From assembly GCA_938039675.1 (NCBI GenBank), contig CALHUI010000011.1:79221-143220 (forward strand): a DNA stretch of 64,000 nucleotides, read 5' to 3'. This document shows, piece after piece, positions 55,324 to 63,335 of the stretch. The stretch's first letter is position 1. Each line of letters begins with the position of its first letter. The notes under the pieces are model-generated. The model was given only the letters and a program-made list of their open reading frames with translations, had not been told where the DNA came from and made no database searches. The position numbers and the translations under genes were made by a program. The DNA is from an uncultured Cytophagales bacterium. GTDB lineage: Bacteria > Bacteroidota > Bacteroidia > Cytophagales > Thermoflexibacteraceae.

Positions 55324-57447
55324 ATGAAAACACACTTTAAGCCTGTTCGGCTGTTAATTGCAGCGGCAGGGATTTCACTTTTAACCGCTCAACAACAAGC
55401 ACCTAAGCCCATGACAAACGAGAATCCTTTTTTCTCTCCGTTCAACACCCCGCATGAAACGCTGCCCTTCGATAAAATCAAAACCGAGCACCTGATGCCT
55501 GCATTGCAGGAAGCTCTGGCACGTGGCAGAAAGCAAATTGATGCTATTGCCAACAACAGCAAAGCACCTACTTTTGAAAACACGATTGTAGCACTTGACC
55601 AAGCCGGAGAAATGCTGAGCAGGGTGCAAAGCACTATGTTCAATCTAAACAGTGCGGAAACTACCCCCGAACTTCAAAAAGTTGTTAAGGAGGCCTCTCC
55701 CCTGCTGTCCGAATACAGCAACGATATCCTGCTGAACGCCAAACTGTTCGCGCGCATTAAACAACTGTACGAACAGCGCAAAACACTGAAATTGGATACC
55801 GAAAGCATGACTTTGCTGGAAAAAACCTACCAACAATTTGCCCGCAACGGGGCTAATCTGAATGAGGCCGACAAAGCCAAACTGCGCGAAATCAGCAAAC
55901 GCCTTTCCGAGCTTTCGCTGACCTTTGGCGAAAACGTGCTCAAAGAAACTAACGATTTCATCCTGCACCTGACCGATGAAAAAGATTTGGCAGGGCTGCC
56001 CGACTTTGTAAAAGATGCTGCCCGACTGGCAGCCAAACAGAAAAACATGGAAGGTTGGGTATTTACTTTGCAACAGCCCAGTTATGCACCTTTTATGACG
56101 TACAGCGAAAACCGCGAACTGCGCCAAAAAATGTTCATCGCATTTTCGTCCAAAGCATGTAAGGGCAATGCCAACGACAACCGGGCCATCATCAAAGAAA
56201 TCGTAAAACTGCGCCACGAACGCGCCAAACTGTTGGGCTATGCTTCGCACGCACATTTTGTGCTTGAAGAGCGCATGGCAGGAACACCCGAAAAAGTCAA
56301 TGCCTTTTTGGAAGAAATTTTTAGCTATGCCAAGCCCGTTGCCGACAAGCAAATGAGCGAACTGCTTGCCTACGCCAAGAAAAACGGCTTCACCGAAGAC
56401 CGCCTCCAACGCTGGGACTATGCCTTTTATGCCGAAAAACTCAAAAAAGAAAAATACGGCATTGACAACGAAGCCCTCAAACCGTATTTCAAACTTGAAA
56501 ACGTAGTTGAAGGTACTTTTACCATTGCCAACAAACTGTTTGGCCTCACATTCAAAGAAAACAAGCAGATTCCCGTTTATCACCCCGAAGTAAAAGCCTA
56601 TGAGGTTTTTGATGACAAAGGCAAATTTGTAGCCGTCTATTACGCCGACTTCTTCCCTCGCGAAGGCAAACGCGGCGGCGCATGGATGACAAGCTACTTA
56701 GACCAACACGTCAGAAACGGCAAAGACATCCGTCCGCATGTATCAATTGTCTGCAACTTTACCAAACCTACCGAAATACAGCCTTCACTGCTCACCTTCG
56801 ATGAAGTAACCACCCTGTTCCACGAGTTTGGACACGCACTGCACGGCATGCTTTCCCAATGTAAATACAGCAGTACCTCCGGCACAAGCGTTTACTGGGA
56901 CTTTGTAGAGTTGCCTTCGCAAATCATGGAAAACTGGTGCTACGAAAAAGAAGCACTGGATATTTTTGCCCGCCACTACCAAACCAATGAGCCCATTCCG
57001 CAAGAATACATCCAAAAAATTGTGGAAAGTGCCAATTTCATGGAAGGCTATGCCACCTTGCGCCAGCTGAGCTTTGGTATGCTGGATATGGCTTATCACG
57101 GCCAAGCACAGGAAATTGCGGACGTGAATGCATTTGAGAAAAACGCTATTGCGAAAACCAACCTGTTCCCCGATGTGGAGGGTGTCAATTCAAGTACCTC
57201 TTTCAGCCATATTTTTGCAGGCGGCTACTCGGCAGGCTATTACAGCTACAAATGGGCAGCAGTACTCGATGCCGATGCATTCGATTTCTTCAAGCAAAAA
57301 GGCATTTTCAACAAAGAAGTAGCCGAATCGTTCCGCGCCAACATACTTTCCAAAGGCGGCAGCGAACACCCCATGACCCTCTACAAGCGCTTCCGCGGTG
57401 CAGAACCCTCACCGAAGGCCTTGTTGAAACGCTCCGGTTTGCTGTAA
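55324..57447 (+). CDS. M3-family metallopeptidase (oligopeptidase A / Dcp type)
   Basis: About 707 residues from the ATG at 55324. The hydrophobic N-terminus MKTHFKPVRLLIAAAGISLL looks like a signal peptide, implying a periplasmic form. Zinc site HEFGH is at residues 500-504 with Glu529 in FVELPSQ as the third ligand. Substrate-binding features SGTSVYWDFVELPSQ and FSHIFAGGYSAGYYSYKW are conserved. It degrades short peptides, removing C-terminal dipeptides if Dcp-like. No operon partner. Confidence 0.94.
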   Translation: MKTHFKPVRLLIAAAGISLLTAQQQAPKPMTNENPFFSPFNTPHETLPFDKIKTEHLMPALQEALARGRKQIDAIANNSKAPTFENTIVALDQAGEMLSRVQSTMFNLNSAETTPELQKVVKEASPLLSEYSNDILLNAKLFARIKQLYEQRKTLKLDTESMTLLEKTYQQFARNGANLNEADKAKLREISKRLSELSLTFGENVLKETNDFILHLTDEKDLAGLPDFVKDAARLAAKQKNMEGWVFTLQQPSYAPFMTYSENRELRQKMFIAFSSKACKGNANDNRAIIKEIVKLRHERAKLLGYASHAHFVLEERMAGTPEKVNAFLEEIFSYAKPVADKQMSELLAYAKKNGFTEDRLQRWDYAFYAEKLKKEKYGIDNEALKPYFKLENVVEGTFTIANKLFGLTFKENKQIPVYHPEVKAYEVFDDKGKFVAVYYADFFPREGKRGGAWMTSYLDQHVRNGKDIRPHVSIVCNFTKPTEIQPSLLTFDEVTTLFHEFGHALHGMLSQCKYSSTSGTSVYWDFVELPSQIMENWCYEKEALDIFARHYQTNEPIPQEYIQKIVESANFMEGYATLRQLSFGMLDMAYHGQAQEIADVNAFEKNAIAKTNLFPDVEGVNSSTSFSHIFAGGYSAGYYSYKWAAVLDADAFDFFKQKGIFNKEVAESFRANILSKGGSEHPMTLYKRFRGAEPSPKALLKRSGLL

Positions 57448-57608
57448 ACACGCACTGCTGCGTTCAGGTAAACGAACCTTTAAAATATACAGTAGGGATA
57501 CGGCGCGCCCGTGTTCCTATTTTTTTCAGATGATTGTATCGGTAACAGATTCGTGCGTAACATTGAATCAAACAGCGGCTTTCTAAGGTTTCATCGCATC
57601 TGCACCAA

Positions 57609-57690
57609 CCTGACAGGTATTAGAGAATATTAGGTTAAGCGACTGTTCTTCAGTAATTTACAAACTATTTATGTTCTTGCATAATCTGTA
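57609..57690 (+). repeat. Dispersed intergenic repeat, copy C (most diverged)
   Basis: CCTGACAGGTATTAG (57609-57623), then GGTTAAGCGACTGTTCTTCA and GTAATTTACAAAC. It shares the start and the CTGTTnTTCA core with copies A and B. It lies between two convergent genes, in a 256-nt space with no other feature. Confidence 0.45.
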
Positions 57691-57703
57691 TTGATGCACA
57701 GTA

Positions 57704-58618
57704 TCACTTCTTCAAAATCTCCAATTGCCGTTTGGCATACGCTATCTGATTGGCGGTCAGGTTGGGCGATTGCAGAAAGGCTTGGTAATACTTAATTGCC
57801 TCCGATACCTGCCCATCGTCCCGATAGAGGTCGGCCAAATTCAAATTTACGACAGCACGATGGGGGAAATTTTTTTGGCACTCCAACAATATTTTTTCCG
57901 ACTTGCGAAAATCTTTGATTTTATAGTAAGCAAAACCCAGATTGTTCAAAACCTCGTCCATTGGGCCGGCCGTAGCATAGGGTCCGTTTTGCCAATAGCC
58001 GTACAATTGCTCCCAAATACTGATAGCACCTTGCAAATTCCCCTGCTGATAGAGTCGCAAGGCCTGCTGATTCATTATGATGCGTTCTTTGGCTACTTCC
58101 GCCCCCAGCCCTGTATCTACGGCACGCAATTTTTGCAAATACAATTTGCCCCCTATATACACGATTTCGTCCGTGCAATTGGAGCGCATAGTTCCCGCAG
58201 CATAAAAACGATTCAGTATCAGCCGTTTATCATCCGCCTTGAAGTCATCGGGCGTAAGCGAACCCAAACCGCCGCAATAGTCAGGGTCATAGAACTTATC
58301 GGCACCTATCTGCTGATTGAGCATATGGGTTTGTGCCTCATCTACCATACGGCTGGTCAGGTCATAGGCAAACAGGCGCGCATGAATGCCGTCTGCGGGG
58401 TCTTGCGACCAGTTGGCTACATCCTCCGTGCGGCGCACAGCCACCAGCACGATGGCATACGAAGAGCCGGGCACGAGCAACGCCTTTTGGTACAGTATAT
58501 TTCTCCCCGCTGTAAAACTCTGATACGCGGGCTGAGTTTGCAAGTCTATACTCTGAGCATACAGCAAGCCGGATAAAAAGGCGAAAATTGCCGAAAGAAA
58601 AATGTGCAATGAAGCCAT
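57704..58618 (-). CDS. Secreted TPR-containing protein of unknown function
   Basis: 304 residues. Signal peptide MASLHIFLSAIFAFLSGLLY, cut near AQS. The first 190 residues form an unrecognised domain (SFTAGRNILYQKALLVPGSS, CGGLGSLTPDDFKADDKRLI) with a few cysteines. The C-terminal third has two or three TPR units (LNNLGFAYYKIKDFRKSEKI, AVVNLNLADLYRDDGQVSEA). Probably periplasmic. Divergent from the gene at 58719. Confidence 0.75.
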   Translation of the reverse strand: MASLHIFLSAIFAFLSGLLYAQSIDLQTQPAYQSFTAGRNILYQKALLVPGSSYAIVLVAVRRTEDVANWSQDPADGIHARLFAYDLTSRMVDEAQTHMLNQQIGADKFYDPDYCGGLGSLTPDDFKADDKRLILNRFYAAGTMRSNCTDEIVYIGGKLYLQKLRAVDTGLGAEVAKERIIMNQQALRLYQQGNLQGAISIWEQLYGYWQNGPYATAGPMDEVLNNLGFAYYKIKDFRKSEKILLECQKNFPHRAVVNLNLADLYRDDGQVSEAIKYYQAFLQSPNLTANQIAYAKRQLEILKK

Positions 58619-58718
58619 ATATTTGGGTCGGTTACGCTTCGGGGTGGCCGTGGGGTTGTTTTCCCTGCCGAATAATGCTTAATTTACAGAACTTTTTGAA
58701 AAAATTACGCCAATCATC

Positions 58719-59465
58719 GTGCAAACTACCGATTTCAGCCAATTTACTTTGTGGGAAGCCCGATTTGAGACCAACGACCTTACTCCGCCGCCTTTCAGCC
58801 ATTACTACCATCTGATTATCAGGAAAGAAGCGACCGACTACCGCGCTGCCTACGAACTGACCTATACGCACCGCGAAGAGTTCACCGAAGAGGAACTTGC
58901 CGAGGAAGGCTTTTCCCCGAACGATAACCGCTCATGCGAAGCCCCTCTGCATGAGGTATGGATTGCACAGTTGGAAAAACTCATGGCGCAAACCCAACCC
59001 GAAACGCACCCGCGGAAGCCCGCACATAATTTTTTGGAGTTGCATACGGTAACTCTTTCGGGCGAAACCCAAACATTTGCCCCCAAAAATCGCACGGCGT
59101 GGGAGCTGCTGTTGCAGCAAGTAGTACAGGGGCTGATGGAAACCGCCAAAATAGAAGCGCCGCTCGTAGTGGGCTATACTTGGCAAAAGCACGGCAAGCA
59201 ACAGCGATACGACATCCGCTGGCAGTTTGCCGACCGCACCGCCATGCTGATGCACGCAGGAGCGACCCACGCTGTTTCTTGGCAGGCCGCCCTTGCTATT
59301 ATGGAGCAAAGTTTTATGATAGAAACCGACGTTGAAAAGGCAGCACCACAGCCGAAGTCGGGCGACCAAATCAGCCCGGGCGATGGCCTTTGGTATCCCC
59401 TGCTGAGCGGACAACAAGCCCGCTGGCACTCTCTCAAAGAAACAATTGCCAAATTGGCGCGGTAG
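58719..59465 (+). CDS. Hypothetical protein
   Basis: 248 residues from a GTG at 58719; no ATG is available before residue 80. Acidic and soluble, no signal peptide or membrane segment, no family recognised. A strand-rich N-terminal part (FSHYYHLIIRKEATDYRAAY) is followed by an acidic helix (EEFTEEELAEEGF) and a second half with GYTWQKHGKQQRYDIRW. Base composition is like the rest of the chromosome. The polysaccharide ABC gene begins 110 nt downstream, and nothing ties the two functionally. Confidence 0.68.
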   Translation: MQTTDFSQFTLWEARFETNDLTPPPFSHYYHLIIRKEATDYRAAYELTYTHREEFTEEELAEEGFSPNDNRSCEAPLHEVWIAQLEKLMAQTQPETHPRKPAHNFLELHTVTLSGETQTFAPKNRTAWELLLQQVVQGLMETAKIEAPLVVGYTWQKHGKQQRYDIRWQFADRTAMLMHAGATHAVSWQAALAIMEQSFMIETDVEKAAPQPKSGDQISPGDGLWYPLLSGQQARWHSLKETIAKLAR

Positions 59466-59563
59466 GCGGCCATGGCTTTTGTTCAGTAATATATTGTTTC
59501 AACGGGTATGTGCTATTTCCCGAAAACTGCGACGCGCTTTTTTCCAAATCCGACCAATTTCCC

Positions 59564-59571
59564 TATCTTTG
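59564..59571 (+). promoter_or_regulatory. Putative -7 box immediately upstream of the Wzt-like gene
   Basis: TATCTTTG matches TAnnTTTG and ends 4 nt before the ATG at 59576. If used, the transcript would begin at or next to the start codon. No TTG at 18-20 nt, so support is limited. Confidence 0.3.
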
Positions 59572-59575
59572 CACC

Positions 59576-60889
59576 ATGTCAAACATCGTTTTGAAGGTTG
59601 AAAACCTCTACAAACGCTACCGCCTCGGTACAGTAGGCGCTGCCTCCTTTGGCGAAGACCTGCAACGCCTTTGGGCTAAAATGCGCGGCAAACCCGACCC
59701 TTTCGAGCAATACATCACTGCCAACGAACTGAGCGCCATCAAAAAAAGCGCAGACGACATGAAAGCGTTGAAGGCGCGTTACGTTTGGGCTTTGCAGGAT
59801 ATCAACTTTGAGGTAAAACAAGGCGAAATACTCGGCGTAATAGGCAAAAACGGCGCGGGCAAAAGCACTTTGCTCAAAATTTTGAGCAAAACCACTGCCC
59901 CCACCCGCGGTGAGGTAAAAGTAAAAGGCCGCGTCGCCAGTTTGCTGGAAGTAGGTACAGGCTTCCACCCCGAACTGACGGGCAGGGAAAACATCTTCCT
60001 CAACGGACACATTCTGGGCATGAACCGCCACGAAATACGGGCCCACTTAGACGAAATCATTGACTTTGCGGGCATAGAAGCCTATTTAGATACACCCGTA
60101 AAGCGCTACAGCAGCGGCATGTACGTGCGGCTGGGTTTTGCCGTAGCGGCGCACCTGTTGGCAGACATTTTGATAGTAGATGAGGTACTGGCCGTAGGCG
60201 ATGCCGAGTTCCAGAAAAAGTGCATCGGCAAAATGAAAGATGTGAGTTCAAGAGAAGGACGGACGGTACTTTTTGTGAGTCACGATATTAATAACATAGC
60301 AAATATTACCTCAAAGATAATGCTTTTAAAAAACGGGCAGATAGATTTTTTAGGTAACACACAAGATGGTATAAAAAAATATATTGCATCTAACATAAAA
60401 AATAATAACACAGAATATGTACACTCAGGCAACTTACCTAAGCATAAACCTACTATACAACGTGTAAAACTGAAAACAACTTATGAAAATAATATGCAAC
60501 TTTGCAATGATTCCTTTGAAGTCATAATAGATATATATGCCCCTTTACCTACGAAGAACTTATGTCTTTCCTTTCAAATCATAGACGAATTAGGCAAAAG
60601 CATTGTTCATAGTTGGGTTTTTGACAGCGATACTCCTTTTGGAAGAACTCCCGGTACATATCGCCTCTTGTGCAGCATACCAAAACTTAGGCTATATATG
60701 GGAAGATACCATCTAAAAGTATACTTTTCCGAATCTGAGGGAGGAAGTATGTTACAAATAATTGAGCACATCTGCTTTTTTGAAGTTGTAATGTATAAAC
60801 AACAAAGATCTAAGTTCAGATGGCAACCAGGTGCGTGTTCCTATTTAGAAGATTTCCAATGGAATGTATTCATACTTGAAAATGCTTAG
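59576..60889 (+). CDS. Polysaccharide ABC transporter ATP-binding protein with C-terminal Wzt-type domain
   Basis: 437 residues from the ATG at 59576. The ATPase domain has Walker A GKNGAGKST (from residue 90), signature YSSGM, and Walker B ILIVDEVLAVGD. After about residue 275 a beta-rich C-terminal domain (SFEVIIDIYAPLPTKNLCLS, HLKVYFSES) matches the layout of Wzt/TagH substrate-recognition domains. The ATPase part is near 50 % GC, but from about 60290 the DNA falls to 20-40 %. A permease gene (Wzm type) is not beside it. Probable role: export of an O-antigen-like glycan across the inner membrane. A methyltransferase gene overlaps its 3' end. Confidence 0.92.
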   Translation: MSNIVLKVENLYKRYRLGTVGAASFGEDLQRLWAKMRGKPDPFEQYITANELSAIKKSADDMKALKARYVWALQDINFEVKQGEILGVIGKNGAGKSTLLKILSKTTAPTRGEVKVKGRVASLLEVGTGFHPELTGRENIFLNGHILGMNRHEIRAHLDEIIDFAGIEAYLDTPVKRYSSGMYVRLGFAVAAHLLADILIVDEVLAVGDAEFQKKCIGKMKDVSSREGRTVLFVSHDINNIANITSKIMLLKNGQIDFLGNTQDGIKKYIASNIKNNNTEYVHSGNLPKHKPTIQRVKLKTTYENNMQLCNDSFEVIIDIYAPLPTKNLCLSFQIIDELGKSIVHSWVFDSDTPFGRTPGTYRLLCSIPKLRLYMGRYHLKVYFSESEGGSMLQIIEHICFFEVVMYKQQRSKFRWQPGACSYLEDFQWNVFILENA

Positions 60890-61556
60890 ATTAATAAAAC
60901 ATGTTTTTAAAAAAGAAGATTCATATAGTAAAATTTTTAATAGGTTTAAGAATTTTACTATGATACCACGCGACATTTATATTGGTAATCTTAAACTTTG
61001 TTCTAAGATTCCACCAAAAGGTGATATTGTAGAGTGTGGTGTGTGGAAAGGCGGAATGTCTGCCGGAATAGCAAGTATATTAGGCAATTCAAGACGCTAT
61101 TTTTTATTTGATAGTTTTGAAGGTCTGCCAACCGCTAATAAAGATATTGACGGCGAAGATGCCGTAAAATGGCAGGAAGATAAAGAAAGTCCGTACTATT
61201 TTGATAATTGCAGGGCTGAAATGGGAGAAGCCATTGAAGCTATGTCAAGGGCAGGCATACAATCTCCTAATATCGTTAAAGGATGGTTTAGCGAGACACT
61301 TCCTGATTATTCCGATAACTTATCAATTGCTATACTTAGATTAGATGCTGATTGGTATGACTCCACCATGGATATACTTAAGAATATGTATCATCAGGTA
61401 GTTCCCAACGGTATTATCATCATAGATGATTACTACTTTTGGGATGGATGTTCGCGTGCAATACATGATTTCCTTAGCAAGGAAAACATACCCGATCGAA
61501 TCAGACAAACACCAGAAGGTGTTGCATATATTATTAAAGGCAAAAGATTATTGTAA
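60864..61556 (+). CDS. TylF/MycF-family methyltransferase
   Basis: 230 residues from the ATG at 60864, overlapping the ABC gene by 26 nt; an internal ATG at 60882 is the alternative. TylF/MycF group of metal-dependent sugar O-methyltransferases: DIVECGVWKGGMSAGIA as SAM motif, YFLFDSFEGLP, ILRLDADWYDSTMDIL and the metal-binding IIIDDYYFWDGCSRAI. A sugar O-methylation in the glycan locus is the natural reading. AT-rich like the preceding half gene. Confidence 0.9.
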   Translation: MYSYLKMLRLIKHVFKKEDSYSKIFNRFKNFTMIPRDIYIGNLKLCSKIPPKGDIVECGVWKGGMSAGIASILGNSRRYFLFDSFEGLPTANKDIDGEDAVKWQEDKESPYYFDNCRAEMGEAIEAMSRAGIQSPNIVKGWFSETLPDYSDNLSIAILRLDADWYDSTMDILKNMYHQVVPNGIIIIDDYYFWDGCSRAIHDFLSKENIPDRIRQTPEGVAYIIKGKRLL

Positions 61557-61557
61557 A

Positions 61558-62442
61558 ATGAATACTCCATTTCCGAACAAAAAAACTTCAACCCTGATTG
61601 GGGTAAAATCAACAGATGCTATTATTAGCAAATATATGCATGAACTAAATATAGATGTAAGCAGATATTTTAGACAACTTCCAGAAATACAAATTTATAG
61701 ATGTAACCAAACTGGTTATAAATTTTACTATCCTTTTGATATTTCAGGAGATAGTTTTTTTTATGAGCATTTACAACAATATGAATGGTACTACATGCCT
61801 TGGAAGTGGGAGCATGAGCAAGCTGCTAAACTTATAAAATCGGGCATGAAAGTGTTAGAAGTAGGTTGTGGCATGGGTGGGTTCTTAAAAGAGGTGTCTA
61901 ACAGGGTACCTGACATAGAAATAACAGGACTTGAATTAAATCAAAGTGCTGTTGAAAGAGGTAAAAGTGAAGGGCTAAATATTTTAGCAGAATCTATTGA
62001 AGAACATGCTGAGGCACATCCCGGAACATATGATTTAGTTTGTTCTTTCCAAGTCTTAGAACATATTGCAGATGTGAAATCTTTCATAGAAGGACAAATT
62101 AAGGCTTTGAAAAAAGGAGGTAAAATAATTGTTTCAGTTCCCAATAATAGAGGCTTTCTTGGTGATAGTTATAATATTTTGAATATGCCTCCTCATCATA
62201 TGGGGCTGTGGGACAAAATATCTTTAAAAAAAATGGGAGATTATTTTGGACTAAAATACCACTCGACTCATTTTGAACCTCTTCAGCCCTATCACAGCAA
62301 CTATTTTCAAAGAGTGAAACAATCCAAATTACGGTCTTACCCTAAATTGATTAGGCATTTAGCCGGATTTCCTTTAATAGAATCTTTACTTTTTCCTACC
62401 CAATATCGTGCATTCACTATACAAATGACTTGGATAAAATGA
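61558..62442 (+). CDS. Class I SAM-dependent methyltransferase (glycan locus)
   Basis: About 294 residues from the ATG at 61558, 1 nt after the TylF-like gene. SAM motif VLEVGCGMGGFLKEV, then ITGLELNQSAVERG, SFQVLEHIADV and GGKIIVSVPNNRGFL. The N-terminal 100 residues include an aromatic stretch (YKFYYPFDISGDSFFYEHL) seen in carbohydrate-locus methyltransferases. AT-rich. Acceptor unknown, likely a sugar residue. Confidence 0.85.
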   Translation: MNTPFPNKKTSTLIGVKSTDAIISKYMHELNIDVSRYFRQLPEIQIYRCNQTGYKFYYPFDISGDSFFYEHLQQYEWYYMPWKWEHEQAAKLIKSGMKVLEVGCGMGGFLKEVSNRVPDIEITGLELNQSAVERGKSEGLNILAESIEEHAEAHPGTYDLVCSFQVLEHIADVKSFIEGQIKALKKGGKIIVSVPNNRGFLGDSYNILNMPPHHMGLWDKISLKKMGDYFGLKYHSTHFEPLQPYHSNYFQRVKQSKLRSYPKLIRHLAGFPLIESLLFPTQYRAFTIQMTWIK

Positions 62443-63335
62443 GTGTGCTAAAACCCTACCTCAACCTCGGCTGCGGCAGACGCTTTCACCCTGAATGGAC
62501 AAACATAGATTTTGTGAGTAATAGTGAATATGTAATCACTTATAATTTATTGAATGGTATTCCCTTCCCTGATGAAAGTTTTGAGGTAGTATATCACTCG
62601 CATATCCTAGAGCACTTCACCAAAACCGATGGCAAAAAGTTTTTAGAAGAATGTTTTCGCGTTTTGAAACCTGACGGTATTATACGCATTGCTGTTCCCG
62701 ATTTGGAACAGATAGCAACCGAATACCTCAAAAATCTTCGGCAGGCAGCAGCAGGCGACACGGAAGCCGCCTGCAGATACGACTGGATTATGCTGGAAAT
62801 GTACGACCAAACCGTAAGAAACACATCGGGTGGAGAGATGGCAGCTTATCTGTATCAGGAAGAAATACCTTGCGAACAATACATATATGAGCGAATAGGA
62901 GAGGAAGCCCGCCAAATTAGAGCTAACTACCTGAGAAGAAAGCAAGAACTGCCAATGGTAATCATGCCGGAAACAGCAGAAAATGCGTCTATTACATCAA
63001 TAAACCTATTGAAAACCTTGCTTCGTCCTCTCAAGCATTGGTTAAAACGTTTGCTATTTGCTTATGAAATGGAATATTATGCGCAACAGCAAGCCGCTTT
63101 TAAAGCGCAGGAGCAATTTTTAAAAATTGGCAGGTTTAGAATGGGAGGCGAAATTCATCAATGGATGTACGATCGCTATTCGCTCAGCCGTTTACTGGAA
63201 CAATGCGGATTTACCGATATACGTGTAAGGACGGCTTTTGATAGCAGTATTCCTGAATGGCAGACTTTTGGGTTGGAATCAAAAAATGGGGTTATTTATA
63301 AACCTGATTCCCTTTTTATGGAGGCGCGTAAATGA
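62439..63335 (+). CDS. Class I methyltransferase-domain protein (glycan locus)
   Basis: About 298 residues from the ATG at 62439, overlapping the previous stop as ATGA; a TTG three codons earlier is possible. NLGCGRRFHPEWTNID, PFPDESFEVVYHSHILEHF and ECFRVLKPDGIIRIAVPDLE are typical of methyltransferases in surface-polysaccharide clusters. A long charged helical insert lies at about residues 150-225, before the last part YDRYSLSRLLEQCGFTDIRV. GC content returns to about 48 % at its start. Confidence 0.87.
   Translation: MSVLKPYLNLGCGRRFHPEWTNIDFVSNSEYVITYNLLNGIPFPDESFEVVYHSHILEHFTKTDGKKFLEECFRVLKPDGIIRIAVPDLEQIATEYLKNLRQAAAGDTEAACRYDWIMLEMYDQTVRNTSGGEMAAYLYQEEIPCEQYIYERIGEEARQIRANYLRRKQELPMVIMPETAENASITSINLLKTLLRPLKHWLKRLLFAYEMEYYAQQQAAFKAQEQFLKIGRFRMGGEIHQWMYDRYSLSRLLEQCGFTDIRVRTAFDSSIPEWQTFGLESKNGVIYKPDSLFMEARK

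Noticed and set aside
55645..56583. 312-codon minus-strand frame rich in Phe
   Set aside because: Lies inside the M3 peptidase gene; its composition (FFFFEFFG-like runs) is the mirror of Lys/Glu-rich coding sequence.
57725..58576. Open frame of 283 codons on the plus strand
   Set aside because: Fully antisense to the TPR-containing gene at 57704-58618, which has a signal peptide and TPR motifs; the antisense translation has no recognisable domain.
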